From assembly GCF_019219095.1 (NCBI RefSeq), contig NZ_JAHUWH010000017.1, positions 62,001 through 126,000 on the forward strand: a stretch of 64,000 nt of DNA. The letters run 5' to 3'. Source of the DNA: Acidovorax sp. sic0104. GTDB lineage: Bacteria > Pseudomonadota > Gammaproteobacteria > Burkholderiales > Burkholderiaceae_C. Position 1 is the stretch's first letter. Each line of letters starts with the position of its first letter. The notes below the pieces were generated by a model. The model searched no databases and was not told the DNA's origin. It was given only the letters and a program-made list of their open reading frames with translations. A program made the translations under genes and the position numbers. Positions 52,768 to 62,278 of the stretch are shown in pieces.

Positions 52768-54519
52768 ATGAACACGGCACTCCGGCCCCCCGATGCTCCT
52801 GAATCCACCGCGTCCTTGACCGCCCGCGCCGCCAAGCTGTGTGCCCTGGTGTCTGCTGCGGCCCTGATGAGCGCCTGCGGCGGCGCTGGCGACCCGGACG
52901 ACGGGCAGGCGGTTCCATCGGCACCCGCACCCGCACCAGCCCCAGGCTCCGCGTCGCCCGCGCCCAATGCACCGACCACGCCCGGAGCGCCGCCCGCCAC
53001 GGATCCAGGCACAATGCCCCCGCTACCCACGTCGCCTACGCCGCCACCGGCACCCGCGCCCACGCCGGCGCCTGCACCCGGTCCCGCACCCACGCCCGCT
53101 CCGGCATGGCAGCTCACCACACTGCCGCTGGGTGCCGCCCTTCCCGCCGCCAGCGACACCACGCGCAACCCGGGGCGCGGCTACCACCGGTGGCGCGAGC
53201 AGCCCCTGGCCGTGCCCGCGCCCCAGGCGCCCGCACCGCTGGAGTCCTTCCAGCGCTACACCTGGGCGCAGCTCGAAGACTCCACGCCGGGCAGCTACAA
53301 GATCGCCGCCACGCTGCTGGCCGACCGGGCGGCAGCGCGCGCCCGGGGAGAGCGCTTTGCGTTCCGCATACAGCCCATGCGAGGGTATGGCACCGGTGTC
53401 GCCGACGTGCCCGCCTACTTGTCGGCCACCTCGACCCAGCCCGAGTGCAACGCTCCACACCCCGTGTGCATGTGGTCCACCCAGCCGGGCAACCCCGGCG
53501 TGGGCACCTATGTGCCCAACTGGAACCACCCCTACGTGCTGGCCCGCATGCAGGCCCTGCTCACGCAGGTCTCTCAGGCGCTGGCAGACACCTCCGACAT
53601 CGCCTGGGTGGACGTGGGGCTTTATGGGCAGTACGGCGAATGGGCCCTGTCCGGCACCCAGGTCGACTACACCAACTCCGCCGTGGTGCCGTCAGGTGTG
53701 GCACCGGCCAGCGACGCCACCAAGCGCGCCATCGCCCGCATGCACTTCGAGGCATTCCCGCAGGTGCGCCAGGTGATGTTCGTTCCGCACAGCAACCTGG
53801 ACACGCTGCGCTACGCCTTCTTCGAGCAGGCCATCACCGCCCTGCCCGTGGGCCTGCGATGGGACTGCCTGGGCAAGGCCGGCTACATGGACCAATGGCT
53901 CCACCGCCCCGCAGACTGGGCCCTCATCAAGGACCGGTGGCAGATCGCCCCGTGGGTCGCGGAGTTCTGCCCCTTTGGCGCGGGCAGCGCAGACCCTTCG
54001 GCTGCCACCGCGGCCCAGCAGGTGCGCGACTTCCATGTGGGCATGGTGGGCAATGCGAACCTGAACTCCATCTGGCCCGCGTTCTCGCCCGCCGAGCAGC
54101 AGGCGCTTGCGGCGGTAGGGCGCGAGTCCGGCTACCGCCTGGTCGCGACGCAGGCCGGTGTGACCCAACCGACCCACGGCACGCTGCGGCTGACCCTGCA
54201 GGTGGGCAACATCGGCCATGCGCCGGTGTACGAACCGTGGGCACTGCAAGGACAGGTGCGGGATGCCGGGGGGCAGGTGCTGGGCTCGCAGGTGCTGCTG
54301 AACGCCGCGCAGGTGCGCAGCCTCATCGCGGGCCGCCCTGCGCAGATCGATGCCAGCTGGGCGCTGCCTGCTGCAGCTCCGGCGGGAAGCTACGCACTGC
54401 ACCTGGCCTGGGTGCGCAGCCCGGCGCTGCCGGCAGCAGTGGCTCAGCCGATGCGCTGGAACATGTCGGGTGCGGAAACCGACGGCAGCCTGCGGGTGGC
54501 CACGTTGCTCAGAAACTGA
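52768..54519 (+). CDS. DUF4832 lipoprotein (with DUF4874-type N-terminal domain)
   Basis: A 583-residue predicted lipoprotein with lipobox MSAC at cysteine 37. A 90-residue Pro/Ala-rich spacer follows. A (beta/alpha)-barrel-like DUF4874 region (about 125-420) contains NPGRGYHRWRE, RYTWAQLED, DVGLYGQYGEW and a final YRLVATQAG. The C-terminal beta sandwich (about 455-575) is the DUF4832 type. The aromatic and acidic residues suggest a glycan-binding or glycan-cleaving protein, but this is inference. It is monocistronic and convergent with rsmD. Confidence 0.85.
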   Translation: MNTALRPPDAPESTASLTARAAKLCALVSAAALMSACGGAGDPDDGQAVPSAPAPAPAPGSASPAPNAPTTPGAPPATDPGTMPPLPTSPTPPPAPAPTPAPAPGPAPTPAPAWQLTTLPLGAALPAASDTTRNPGRGYHRWREQPLAVPAPQAPAPLESFQRYTWAQLEDSTPGSYKIAATLLADRAAARARGERFAFRIQPMRGYGTGVADVPAYLSATSTQPECNAPHPVCMWSTQPGNPGVGTYVPNWNHPYVLARMQALLTQVSQALADTSDIAWVDVGLYGQYGEWALSGTQVDYTNSAVVPSGVAPASDATKRAIARMHFEAFPQVRQVMFVPHSNLDTLRYAFFEQAITALPVGLRWDCLGKAGYMDQWLHRPADWALIKDRWQIAPWVAEFCPFGAGSADPSAATAAQQVRDFHVGMVGNANLNSIWPAFSPAEQQALAAVGRESGYRLVATQAGVTQPTHGTLRLTLQVGNIGHAPVYEPWALQGQVRDAGGQVLGSQVLLNAAQVRSLIAGRPAQIDASWALPAAAPAGSYALHLAWVRSPALPAAVAQPMRWNMSGAETDGSLRVATLLRN

Positions 54520-54533
54520 AGGAGGCGTTGCCT

Positions 54534-55217
54534 TCAGGACCCCGCCGTCGCCAGGCGCAGCAAATGCGCGTGCACAGCCCCCGCCTTCAGATGGCGGTGC
54601 ACCACCAGGCCTGCGTCCTGCAGCTCGTCATCCGACCACGCCCGTGGGGCCTCCAGGTAGACATGCCCATCGGCCGCCACGGCACGCGCAGCGGCCTGCA
54701 GGGCCTTGCCGAAGATGTCGCTGCCGAACGGCGGGTCGAGCAAGATCAGGTCGAGGCTGCCTGGGCCGGCCTGCTGCAGCGCCGACAGGCCGTCACCGCG
54801 GGTCACGCGCACGGTGGCGGCCTTCAGGCGCTGCTGCTGGGTGTTCAGCTGCGCGACCAGGGCGGCATCGTTTTCCACCAATTGCACGGCTGCTGCGCCG
54901 CGCGAGGCGGCTTCCAGGCCCAGGGCGCCGGTGCCGGCGAAGGCGTCCAGGCAGCGCCAGCCGGTCAGGTCCTGGCCCAGCCAGTTGAACAGGGTTTCGC
55001 GCACGCGGTCGGGCGTGGGCCGCAGACCGGGGTGGCGGGCCACGGCCAGGCGGGTGCGCTTCCACTGCCCACCGATGATGCGGATCTCGCCCGCCCCCTT
55101 GTGTGCGGCGGCTGCCGCTGGGGGCACAGCGTTGCCCTTCTTGGCGGGCGCGGCGGCCGCAGCGCCTGCCTTCTTGCCGCCGGGCAGCTCGCCCGGGCGC
55201 AGGGTGGATCGGCTCAT
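54534..55217 (-). CDS. rsmD: 16S rRNA (guanine-966-N2)-methyltransferase
   Basis: A 227-residue RsmD. After a 40-residue Ala/Lys-rich extension come the core RIIGGQWKRTRLAV, RPTPDRVRETLFNWL, the SAM motif LDAFAGTGALGLEAASRG and the catalytic LLDPPFG. The extension is longer than usual and low-complexity. Its ATG overlaps the stop of the upstream M16 gene (ATGA), so it is translationally coupled to the peptidase pair. Confidence 0.95.
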   Translation of the reverse strand: MSRSTLRPGELPGGKKAGAAAAAPAKKGNAVPPAAAAAHKGAGEIRIIGGQWKRTRLAVARHPGLRPTPDRVRETLFNWLGQDLTGWRCLDAFAGTGALGLEAASRGAAAVQLVENDAALVAQLNTQQQRLKAATVRVTRGDGLSALQQAGPGSLDLILLDPPFGSDIFGKALQAAARAVAADGHVYLEAPRAWSDDELQDAGLVVHRHLKAGAVHAHLLRLATAGS

Positions 55218-56560
55218 GGCTTGCCCCCGACCACCACGGTGACCATGCGCTCGGGCTGGAGCTTGCGGGCCATGGCGGCGCGCACTTCGGCGACCGTGAG
55301 TGCCTCGACCTTCTTCGTCCACTGGTCCAGGTAGTCGAGCGGAAGTTCGTTCCAGGCGATATTGGCCACATTGCCCAGGAGCTTTTTGTTGCTGTCGATG
55401 CGCAGCGCGAAGCCGCCGATGAGGTTGTCCTTGGCGGCGCGCAGTTCGGCTTCGGTGGGGCCTTCGGCGACAAAGCGTGCGATGACGTCGCGCGAGACCT
55501 TGACGGCCTGCTCGGCCTGGTCGGGCCGGGTCTGCAGGCCCACGGTGAATGCGCCCGCATGCATGCCAGCGGCGAAGTAGCTGTACACGCTGTAGGACAG
55601 GCCGCGCTTTTCGCGCACCTCGTTGGTCAGGCGCGAGACAAAACCACCGCCGCCCAGGATGTGGTTTCCCACCAGCAGGGCGATGAAGTCCGGGTCGCGC
55701 CGCTGAAAGCCCGGCTGGCCGATCAGCACATGGGCCTGGGCCGACGCGAAGGGGATGGCCTGCTCTGCCGGCGCCGCCAGCACCTGGATCTCTCCCACGG
55801 GGGGCAGCGGGGCACAGCCCGAGGCAGCGGGCAGGCGCGACAGCAGCGTGGTCACCAGCGCCTGGGCCTGGGCCCGCGACACGGCGCCCACGATGCTGAC
55901 CTTGGCACGGCAGGCGGCGATGTGCTGCATGTGGAAGGCCTGCATGTCTGCCACGTTGATGCGCGAGAGGCTTTCTTCCGTGGTGCGCAGGCCGTAGGGG
56001 TGGGTGCCGTACACCGCCGATGCAAACGCATAGGCCGCCACGGTGGCGGGTTTGGTGTTGGCCTCTTTCAGGCTGGCGCTCCATCGGGCGCGGTCACGCG
56101 GCCATACGTCGGCGGGCCAACTGGGCTCGCCGATCTGGCGGGCGGCCAGGCGCGCAGCCTTGTCGAGCAGCGGCGGGTCGGTGAGCGAGCGCAGCGAGTA
56201 GTGCATGGCGTCGTTCTCGGCCCCCGCTTCGAAGCTCGCGCCCAGGTCGGCCCAGGCCTCTCCCAGGCCGTTCTCGTCCAGCGCCGGCTCTCCACCCAGG
56301 GCCTTCACGCCCTTGCTGGCCATGGCGGCCACGGCGCTGGCCAGGCCTGACTGTCCAGCCGGGTCGCGCCGGCTGCCGGCGTCGAAGTCGATCTGCACGT
56401 CCACCATGGGGATGACCGGGCTTTCGACCAGATAGACCTTGGCGCCGCTGGGCTCCGTCCAGTGCTGGATGGGCAGGAGCGCCCAGGCAGATGCAGAGTA
56501 AAAAACTGCCCCAGCGCTCACCACCAAAGCGCGAGCAGCTATGTTTTTGATAGTAATCAT
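55214..56560 (-). CDS. M16 family peptidase, non-catalytic partner
   Basis: A 448-residue exported pitrilysin-fold protein. Where the catalytic HxxEH should stand it reads DPAGQSGLASAVAAMASKG, so it cannot bind zinc. The substrate-binding partner features are kept, such as GGGGFVSRLTNEVREKRGLS near residue 310. Together with the upstream gene it fits the heterodimeric M16B arrangement (one HxxEH subunit, one R/Y-type subunit). The signal peptide (MITIKNIAARALVVSAGAVF + YSASAWA) is encoded by a full dispersed repeat. The start is ATG 56560; the gene is 22 bp after its partner. Confidence 0.9.
   Translation of the reverse strand: MITIKNIAARALVVSAGAVFYSASAWALLPIQHWTEPSGAKVYLVESPVIPMVDVQIDFDAGSRRDPAGQSGLASAVAAMASKGVKALGGEPALDENGLGEAWADLGASFEAGAENDAMHYSLRSLTDPPLLDKAARLAARQIGEPSWPADVWPRDRARWSASLKEANTKPATVAAYAFASAVYGTHPYGLRTTEESLSRINVADMQAFHMQHIAACRAKVSIVGAVSRAQAQALVTTLLSRLPAASGCAPLPPVGEIQVLAAPAEQAIPFASAQAHVLIGQPGFQRRDPDFIALLVGNHILGGGGFVSRLTNEVREKRGLSYSVYSYFAAGMHAGAFTVGLQTRPDQAEQAVKVSRDVIARFVAEGPTEAELRAAKDNLIGGFALRIDSNKKLLGNVANIAWNELPLDYLDQWTKKVEALTVAEVRAAMARKLQPERMVTVVVGGKP
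56494..56557 (-). repeat. Dispersed two-hairpin repeat, copy 12 (full length, encodes a signal peptide)
   Basis: Minus-strand reading: TTACTATCAAAAACATAGCT, then GCTCGCGCTTTGGTGGTGAG, then CGCTGGGGCAGTTTTTTACT. This is the most complete copy. It covers codons 2-23 of the M16 partner and so makes almost all of its signal peptide. Confidence 0.8.
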
Positions 56561-56582
56561 GTGCTATGTCCCAGTGCGGGGG

Positions 56583-58016
56583 TCAACGGATGACGGCGCC
56601 GGCTGGCAGCGCGGGGCGGGCGCGCAGGCCCTCCAGCGGCTGGGGCAGCAGCGTGCCCACGGTGAGCTGGTCATCGCCGAAGTACTTGGCCGCCACGGCC
56701 TGCACCTGCGCGGGCGTCACCGTGCGCAGCAGCGCCAGCAGGCGCTCGTTGGCATCGAGCGGAAAGCCCTGGATCCAGTTGCCGCCCAGTTCCTGGGCCT
56801 GGCTCATGACCGAGTCGCGCTCGTACACGGTGGAGGCGATCCACTGGGTCTTGACGCGCGCAAGTTCGGCCTCGCTCACGCCATCGCGCGCCACGCGCGT
56901 GACTTCGGCGCGCAACGCATCTTCGACCTGCTGCGCGCTCTTGCCCGCAGCGGGCACGCCGCTGAGCATGAACAGGCTGGGCCCGCGGCCCGTGACCATG
57001 GCGCCGCTGTTGGCGCTGTCTGCCACGCGGTTCTCGCCCTGGGTCAGGGCGCGGTCCAGGCGGGCACCGTCGTAGCCGCTGAACACGGCGGAGAGCACCA
57101 TCAGCGCGAGCGCATCGTTGTCGGCGTCGGTCAGCTTGTCCAGCCGCTCCAGGCTGGGCGTGCGAAAGGCCAGCGCCACGTAGGCCTGCTCGGCCGGCGC
57201 CTTCACGGCGATGCGACGCATGCCCTTTTGCTCGGGCTCGATGCGCGGCTTGCGCTCGGGCAGCGCGTGGGCGGGAATGCTGCCGTAGTACTTCTCGGCC
57301 AGGGCGCGCACCTTGGCGGGCTCCACGTCGCCGGCCACCACGACCACGGCATTGGTGGGCGTGTACCACTGGCGGTAGAAGGCGCGGGCGTCGTTGGGCG
57401 TGAGCGCATCGAGGTCGCTCATCCAGCCGATGATGGGGCGGCGGTAGGGCGACGCGATGAAGGTAGTGGCAAAGAGCTGCTCGGACAGCACGGCCCGGGG
57501 CTGGTCTTCGGTGCGCAGGCGGCGCTCTTCCTTCACCACCTCCAGCTCCTTCCTGAACTCCTCGTCCGCCCACTGGTTGTGCGCGAAGCGGTCGGACTCG
57601 AGCTTCATCACATCCTCGAGCCGGCTGGACGGGATCTGCTGGTAGTAGCCCGTGTAGTCGCGGCTGGTGAAGGCGTTCTCGCGCCCGCCCAGGGCCGCCA
57701 CGCGGCGCGAGAACTCGCCGGGGGGCAGGGTCTTGGTGCCCTTGAACATCATGTGTTCGAGCACATGGGCCACGCCGGTGACACCATCGACTTCGTCCAT
57801 GGAGCCCACGCGCACCCAGACCATGTGCACCGCCGTGGGAGCGCGGCGGTCGGGCTGCACGATGAGTTGCATGCCGTTCTTGAGCGTGAAAAGCTCTGCG
57901 CCAGAGGCCGTGATGGACGGCGTGGCGGGGGTTGGAACAACCGGGGTGGTCGCCGCAAAGGCAGCCCCGCACGACAGGCAGGCCAACAGGCCCAGGAGGG
58001 TGAAAGCGCGTTTCAT
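56583..58016 (-). CDS. M16 family metallopeptidase, catalytic subunit
   Basis: A 477-residue exported zinc peptidase. A signal peptide ends near AAFA-AT (residue 22). The inverted motif HVLEH is near residues 84-88 followed by MMFKGT, and the third ligand glutamate lies about 75 residues on in ELEVVKEERRLR. It is the active partner of the downstream HxxEH-less protein. Its start is 28 bp from the divergent ftsY start. Homologues degrade peptides in the periplasm; the substrate is unknown. Confidence 0.93.
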   Translation of the reverse strand: MKRAFTLLGLLACLSCGAAFAATTPVVPTPATPSITASGAELFTLKNGMQLIVQPDRRAPTAVHMVWVRVGSMDEVDGVTGVAHVLEHMMFKGTKTLPPGEFSRRVAALGGRENAFTSRDYTGYYQQIPSSRLEDVMKLESDRFAHNQWADEEFRKELEVVKEERRLRTEDQPRAVLSEQLFATTFIASPYRRPIIGWMSDLDALTPNDARAFYRQWYTPTNAVVVVAGDVEPAKVRALAEKYYGSIPAHALPERKPRIEPEQKGMRRIAVKAPAEQAYVALAFRTPSLERLDKLTDADNDALALMVLSAVFSGYDGARLDRALTQGENRVADSANSGAMVTGRGPSLFMLSGVPAAGKSAQQVEDALRAEVTRVARDGVSEAELARVKTQWIASTVYERDSVMSQAQELGGNWIQGFPLDANERLLALLRTVTPAQVQAVAAKYFGDDQLTVGTLLPQPLEGLRARPALPAGAVIR

Positions 58017-58044
58017 AGAATGGGGTGATTCTAAGAACCCGCCA

Positions 58045-59442
58045 ATGTTCAGTTTTTTCAAGAAAAAGCCCACCCCCGAGTCCAACCCGGCCCCGGAAGC
58101 CGCCGCACCTGCGGCAGTGCCCCCCGCGCCTGCCGTCCCGGCCGCCCCCCCTGCTCCAGCCGCGGCATCCCCAGCCCCCGCTGCAACGCCGGTTGCACCG
58201 CCTGTCCAGGCGGCCCAGCCTGCCGCCGCGCCGGCGCCTTCGGCGTTCGGCTGGCTGCGCAACCCGTTCGGCAACAAGGCGGCGGACCCCGCCACGCCCG
58301 CCCCGGAGGCCGCGCCTGTGGCCGCACCGGCCCGCGCACCAGCGCCTGTGGTTATGCCCGCAGCCGCGCCCACCCCGGCGCCATCGCCCACCCCTCCAGC
58401 ACCGGCACCGGCACCCGCACCGGTGCAGGCTCCTCACGCTGTGGCCCCCGCCGCGCCGTTCGTGCCCACGCCGGCACCCACGCAGGCCCACACTCCGGTC
58501 GCACCCCCCGCGCCGGCACCTGCCGCCGTGGCCCCGGCCGCCGAACGCAAGGGCTGGCTGGACCGCCTCAAGAACGGCCTGCGCAAGACGGGTACGAGCA
58601 TCACCACGGTGTTCACCGGCACGCAGATCGACGACGCGCTGTACGAAGAGCTGGAAGAGGCCCTGCTTATGGCAGACACCGGCGTGAAAGCCACCACGCA
58701 CCTGCTGGCCGACCTCAAGCGCCGCGTGAAGGAGGCCAAGGCCACCGACCCCGCCGCCGTTAAGGGCCTGCTGGCCGATGCGCTGGCCGACCTGCTGCGG
58801 CCCCTCGAAAAGCCCCTGGTCATCGGCGAATACACGCCCACCGTGATCATGGTGGCGGGCGTGAACGGCGCGGGCAAGACCACTTCCATCGGCAAGCTCA
58901 CCAAGCATCTGGCCGACGAAGGCGCGGCGGTGCTGCTGGCTGCGGCCGACACCTTCCGTGCGGCAGCGCGCGAGCAGTTGGGCGTCTGGGCCGACCGCAA
59001 CACGGTGGAGATCGTGAGCCAGGAAGGGGGCGATCCGGCCGCCGTGAGCTTTGATGCCGTGACCGCCGGCAAGGCACGCGGCAAGGACGTGGTGCTGGTG
59101 GACACCGCCGGCCGCCTGCCCACGCAACTGCACCTGATGGAAGAGCTCAAGAAAATCCGCCGCGTGGTGGCCAAGGCCGACGCCACGGCCCCGCACGAGG
59201 TGCTGCTGGTCATCGACGGCAACACCGGCCAGAACGCGTTGGCCCAGGTGCGCGCATTCGACGATGCACTGCAGCTTACCGGCCTGATCGTGACCAAGCT
59301 CGACGGCACGGCCAAGGGCGGCGTGCTGGCCGCCATCGCGCAGGAGCGCCCCGTGCCGGTCTACTTCATCGGCGTGGGCGAAAAGCTGGAGGACCTGGAG
59401 ACCTTCAGTGCCCGCGAGTTCGCCCAGGCGCTGCTGGCCTAG
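58045..59442 (+). CDS. ftsY: Signal-recognition-particle receptor FtsY
   Basis: A 465-residue SRP receptor GTPase that docks Ffh-ribosome complexes at the inner membrane. Residues about 1-165 form a long Pro/Ala-rich, largely uncharged N-terminal extension in place of the acidic A domain of E. coli. The NG domain follows, with GTPase motifs GVNGAGKTTSIGKL near 273-286, DTAGRLP near 353-359 and TKLDGTAKGG near 416-425. It is divergent from the M16 pair. Confidence 0.95.
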   Translation: MFSFFKKKPTPESNPAPEAAAPAAVPPAPAVPAAPPAPAAASPAPAATPVAPPVQAAQPAAAPAPSAFGWLRNPFGNKAADPATPAPEAAPVAAPARAPAPVVMPAAAPTPAPSPTPPAPAPAPAPVQAPHAVAPAAPFVPTPAPTQAHTPVAPPAPAPAAVAPAAERKGWLDRLKNGLRKTGTSITTVFTGTQIDDALYEELEEALLMADTGVKATTHLLADLKRRVKEAKATDPAAVKGLLADALADLLRPLEKPLVIGEYTPTVIMVAGVNGAGKTTSIGKLTKHLADEGAAVLLAAADTFRAAAREQLGVWADRNTVEIVSQEGGDPAAVSFDAVTAGKARGKDVVLVDTAGRLPTQLHLMEELKKIRRVVAKADATAPHEVLLVIDGNTGQNALAQVRAFDDALQLTGLIVTKLDGTAKGGVLAAIAQERPVPVYFIGVGEKLEDLETFSAREFAQALLA

Positions 59443-59609
59443 CCCCGCCTGGCCGCAACTGCCCTCGTCATGGCCCCATCCGGGGCCATTTTCACGTTTA
59501 CGGCAGCCCGCAATTCCTCCATGATGGGTGCTCGGAACGTGTTGACGATCTCTCAGGGGTCGCGTTGGAGCGCAATCTGGATCGTTCTTAACCCCACTGT
59601 GCGGATGCC

Positions 59610-62264
59610 ATGTTCATTGAGCTGGTCAAAGGTCTCGCCTTGCTGCTGGCTCTGTGCTTTCTGCACAGCACCAGCATCCGGCTGTGGCGCCTCCACCCGC
59701 TGACGGGGCAGGCCGTCTCGGGAGTCCTGTTCGGCGGGATCTGCTTGGTCGGCATGTTGACCCCGGTGGTGCTGATGCCGGGCGTGATCTTCGATGCGCG
59801 CTCGGTGGTGCTCAGCATGGCCGGCCTGTTCGGCGGCCCGGTGGTCGCCTGCATCGCGGTGGCCCTGGCGGCGGCGGGGCGGCTGTGGGTGGGCGGCGTC
59901 GGCACCGAGGTGGGCCTCATCAGCATCGTGCTGTGCGCGGCGCTGGGGCTGCTCTACCGCGAAGCGCGCACGCGGGGCCGTCTGAGCGTGCAGCCGCTTC
60001 CACTGGCGCTGTTCGGGCTGCTGGTGCACACCGCTTTGCTGGGCGTGTTCCAACTGCTGCCCCCTGCAGCCGTGGCGCGCGTGAACGAAACGCTCGCCCT
60101 GCCCTTTCTCATCACCTTCACGCCCGCCACGGTGGCGCTGGGCCTGCTGTTGCGCGACGTGGAGCAGCGCCTGGTGACCGAGCAGGCGCTGGCAGGCACG
60201 GCTGCCCGGCTGCGGGCCATCGCACATGCGATCCCCGATGTCCTGCTGGTTCTGGATGCGCAGGGGCGCTATGTGGAGGTACTGTCGCCGGACGATGCGG
60301 CGCTGGCGGCCAGCCCCTCACAGCTCATCGGCAAGCGTCTGCACGATGTTCTGCCGGCCGGGCAGGCGGACGCCTTTGTGCGCCTGGTCCGCGACACCTT
60401 GCAGTCGGGTCAGACCCACAGCATGGAATACGAGATGCAGACCCTGTCGGGCCTGCGGCAATTCGAAGGGCGGGCGCAGCCACTGGGGGCCAGGGTGGGC
60501 GGCCAGCCTGCCGTGGTGTTCCTGGCCCGCGACATCACCTTGCGCAAACAGGCCGAGAGCGCGCTGCGCGAGTCGGAACTGCGCTTTCGCTCGTTGCTGC
60601 GCAACATCCCCTCCATCTCCGTGCAAGGCTATCTGGAGGACGGCACTACGAGCTACTGGAACAAGGCCTCCGAGCACCTGTACGGCTATCCGGCCGAAGA
60701 AGCACTGGGCAACAACCTGCTGGACCTGATCATCCCGCCGCCCATGCGCGAGACAGTGCGGGAGCACGTGCGCCACATGTTCGCCACGGGCGAACCCATT
60801 CCCGCGGGCGAATTGCAGCTGCGGCGCAAGGACGGCACGCCCGTCCACGTGTTCTCCAGCCACGCCTACATCAAGGTGCCCGGGCAGCCGGCCGAGATGT
60901 TCTGCATCGACATCGACATCTCGGGACGCAAGGCTGCCGAGGATGAAGCGCGGTACCTAGCCTTCTACGACGCGCTGACCCAGCTGCCCAACCGCCGCCT
61001 GCTGGTGGACCGCCTGCAGCAGGTGCTGGCCTCAGGTGCTCGCTCGGGGTTGACCACCGCCGTGCTGTTCGTGGACCTGGACAACTTCAAGACCCTGAAC
61101 GACACCCGGGGCCACGAGGTGGGCGACCTGCTGCTCAAGGAAGTGGCCCGGCAGCTGCGCAGCTGCGTGCGCGAACAGGACACCGTGGCCCGCCTGGGCG
61201 GCGACGAGTTCGTGGTGGTGCTGCAGGGCCTGAGCATGGATGCTACAGAGGCGGCGGCCCAGGCCCGTACGCTGGGCGAGCTGATCCTGGCCCAGTTGCG
61301 CCAGCCCTCGGATCTGGCGGGCCACGAGCACCATTTCTCTGCCAGCATCGGCATTACGTTGCTGCGCGGCCACCATGACTCGGTGGACGAGGTACTCAAG
61401 CAGGCCGACATGGCGATGTACCGCGCCAAGGAGGCCGGGCGCAATACGCTGCGCTTCTTCGACCCCGACATGCAGCAAGCCGTGAACCGCCGCGCGCAGT
61501 TGGAGACCGAGCTGCATGCGGGGCTGCGCCAGTCGCAGTTCGTGCTGCTCTACCAGCCACAGGTGGACAGCCACGGACAGGTCACGGGCGCGGAAGCCCT
61601 GGTGCGCTGGCAGCATCCGGTGCGGGGGATGGTGCCGCCGGCCGAGTTCATCCCTCTGGCCGAAGAGTCCGGACAGATCCTGCCCCTGGGCCACTGGGTG
61701 ATGGAAACCGCCCTGCGCCAGCAGGCGCACTGGCGCGAAGACCCCGCCCTGGCGCGGTTGGCGCTGGCCATCAATGTGAGCGCACGCCAGTTCCTGCAGG
61801 ACGACTTCGTGGCACAGGTGCTCAGGTTGCTGGAACGCACAGGTGCCGACCCTGCAAAGGTCAAGTTGGAGCTGACCGAGAGCCTGCTGCTGGACAACGT
61901 GGACAGTGTCATCGCCACCATGCGCGCCCTGAAGGCCCACGGCGTGGGTTTTTCCCTGGACGATTTCGGCACGGGGTACTCGTCGCTCAGCTACCTCAAG
62001 CGCCTGCCGCTGGACCAGATCAAGATCGACCAGGGCTTTGTGCGCGGCGTGCTGCAGGACCCGAACGATGCTGCGATCGCGCGCTCCATCATCGCGCTGG
62101 CCGGCAGCCTCGGGCTGGACGTGATCGCCGAGGGCGTGGAGACCCGCGCGCACCACGAATTCCTGCTGGAACACGGCTGCAGGTCGTTCCAGGGGTATCT
62201 GTTCGGGCGGCCTTTGCCGCTGAAGACTTTCGAGGAGCAGGTCCTCAAGCCGCGCTCCGGCTGA
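59610..62264 (+). CDS. Membrane PAS-GGDEF-EAL protein with 5TM sensor
   Basis: An 884-residue c-di-GMP enzyme. Residues about 1-190 are a five-helix membrane sensor of the 5TMR-LYT type (RLWVGGVGTEVGLISIVLCA near 91-110). Two PAS domains follow (about 200-440). GGDEF (RLGGDEF near 530) and EAL (EALVRW near 662) are both intact, with ELTESL and DDFGTGYSS present. The GGDEF and EAL motifs lie at almost the same residue numbers as in the paralogue at 34759-37446. It is convergent with cutA, 14 bp apart. Confidence 0.93.
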   Translation: MFIELVKGLALLLALCFLHSTSIRLWRLHPLTGQAVSGVLFGGICLVGMLTPVVLMPGVIFDARSVVLSMAGLFGGPVVACIAVALAAAGRLWVGGVGTEVGLISIVLCAALGLLYREARTRGRLSVQPLPLALFGLLVHTALLGVFQLLPPAAVARVNETLALPFLITFTPATVALGLLLRDVEQRLVTEQALAGTAARLRAIAHAIPDVLLVLDAQGRYVEVLSPDDAALAASPSQLIGKRLHDVLPAGQADAFVRLVRDTLQSGQTHSMEYEMQTLSGLRQFEGRAQPLGARVGGQPAVVFLARDITLRKQAESALRESELRFRSLLRNIPSISVQGYLEDGTTSYWNKASEHLYGYPAEEALGNNLLDLIIPPPMRETVREHVRHMFATGEPIPAGELQLRRKDGTPVHVFSSHAYIKVPGQPAEMFCIDIDISGRKAAEDEARYLAFYDALTQLPNRRLLVDRLQQVLASGARSGLTTAVLFVDLDNFKTLNDTRGHEVGDLLLKEVARQLRSCVREQDTVARLGGDEFVVVLQGLSMDATEAAAQARTLGELILAQLRQPSDLAGHEHHFSASIGITLLRGHHDSVDEVLKQADMAMYRAKEAGRNTLRFFDPDMQQAVNRRAQLETELHAGLRQSQFVLLYQPQVDSHGQVTGAEALVRWQHPVRGMVPPAEFIPLAEESGQILPLGHWVMETALRQQAHWREDPALARLALAINVSARQFLQDDFVAQVLRLLERTGADPAKVKLELTESLLLDNVDSVIATMRALKAHGVGFSLDDFGTGYSSLSYLKRLPLDQIKIDQGFVRGVLQDPNDAAIARSIIALAGSLGLDVIAEGVETRAHHEFLLEHGCRSFQGYLFGRPLPLKTFEEQVLKPRSG

Positions 62265-62278
62265 ACCTGTCTATGCAG

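Noticed and set aside
56671-59196. Long minus-strand open frame across the M16 gene and ftsY
   Set aside because: It overlaps two certain genes in another register and reads as low-complexity Arg/Gly sequence.
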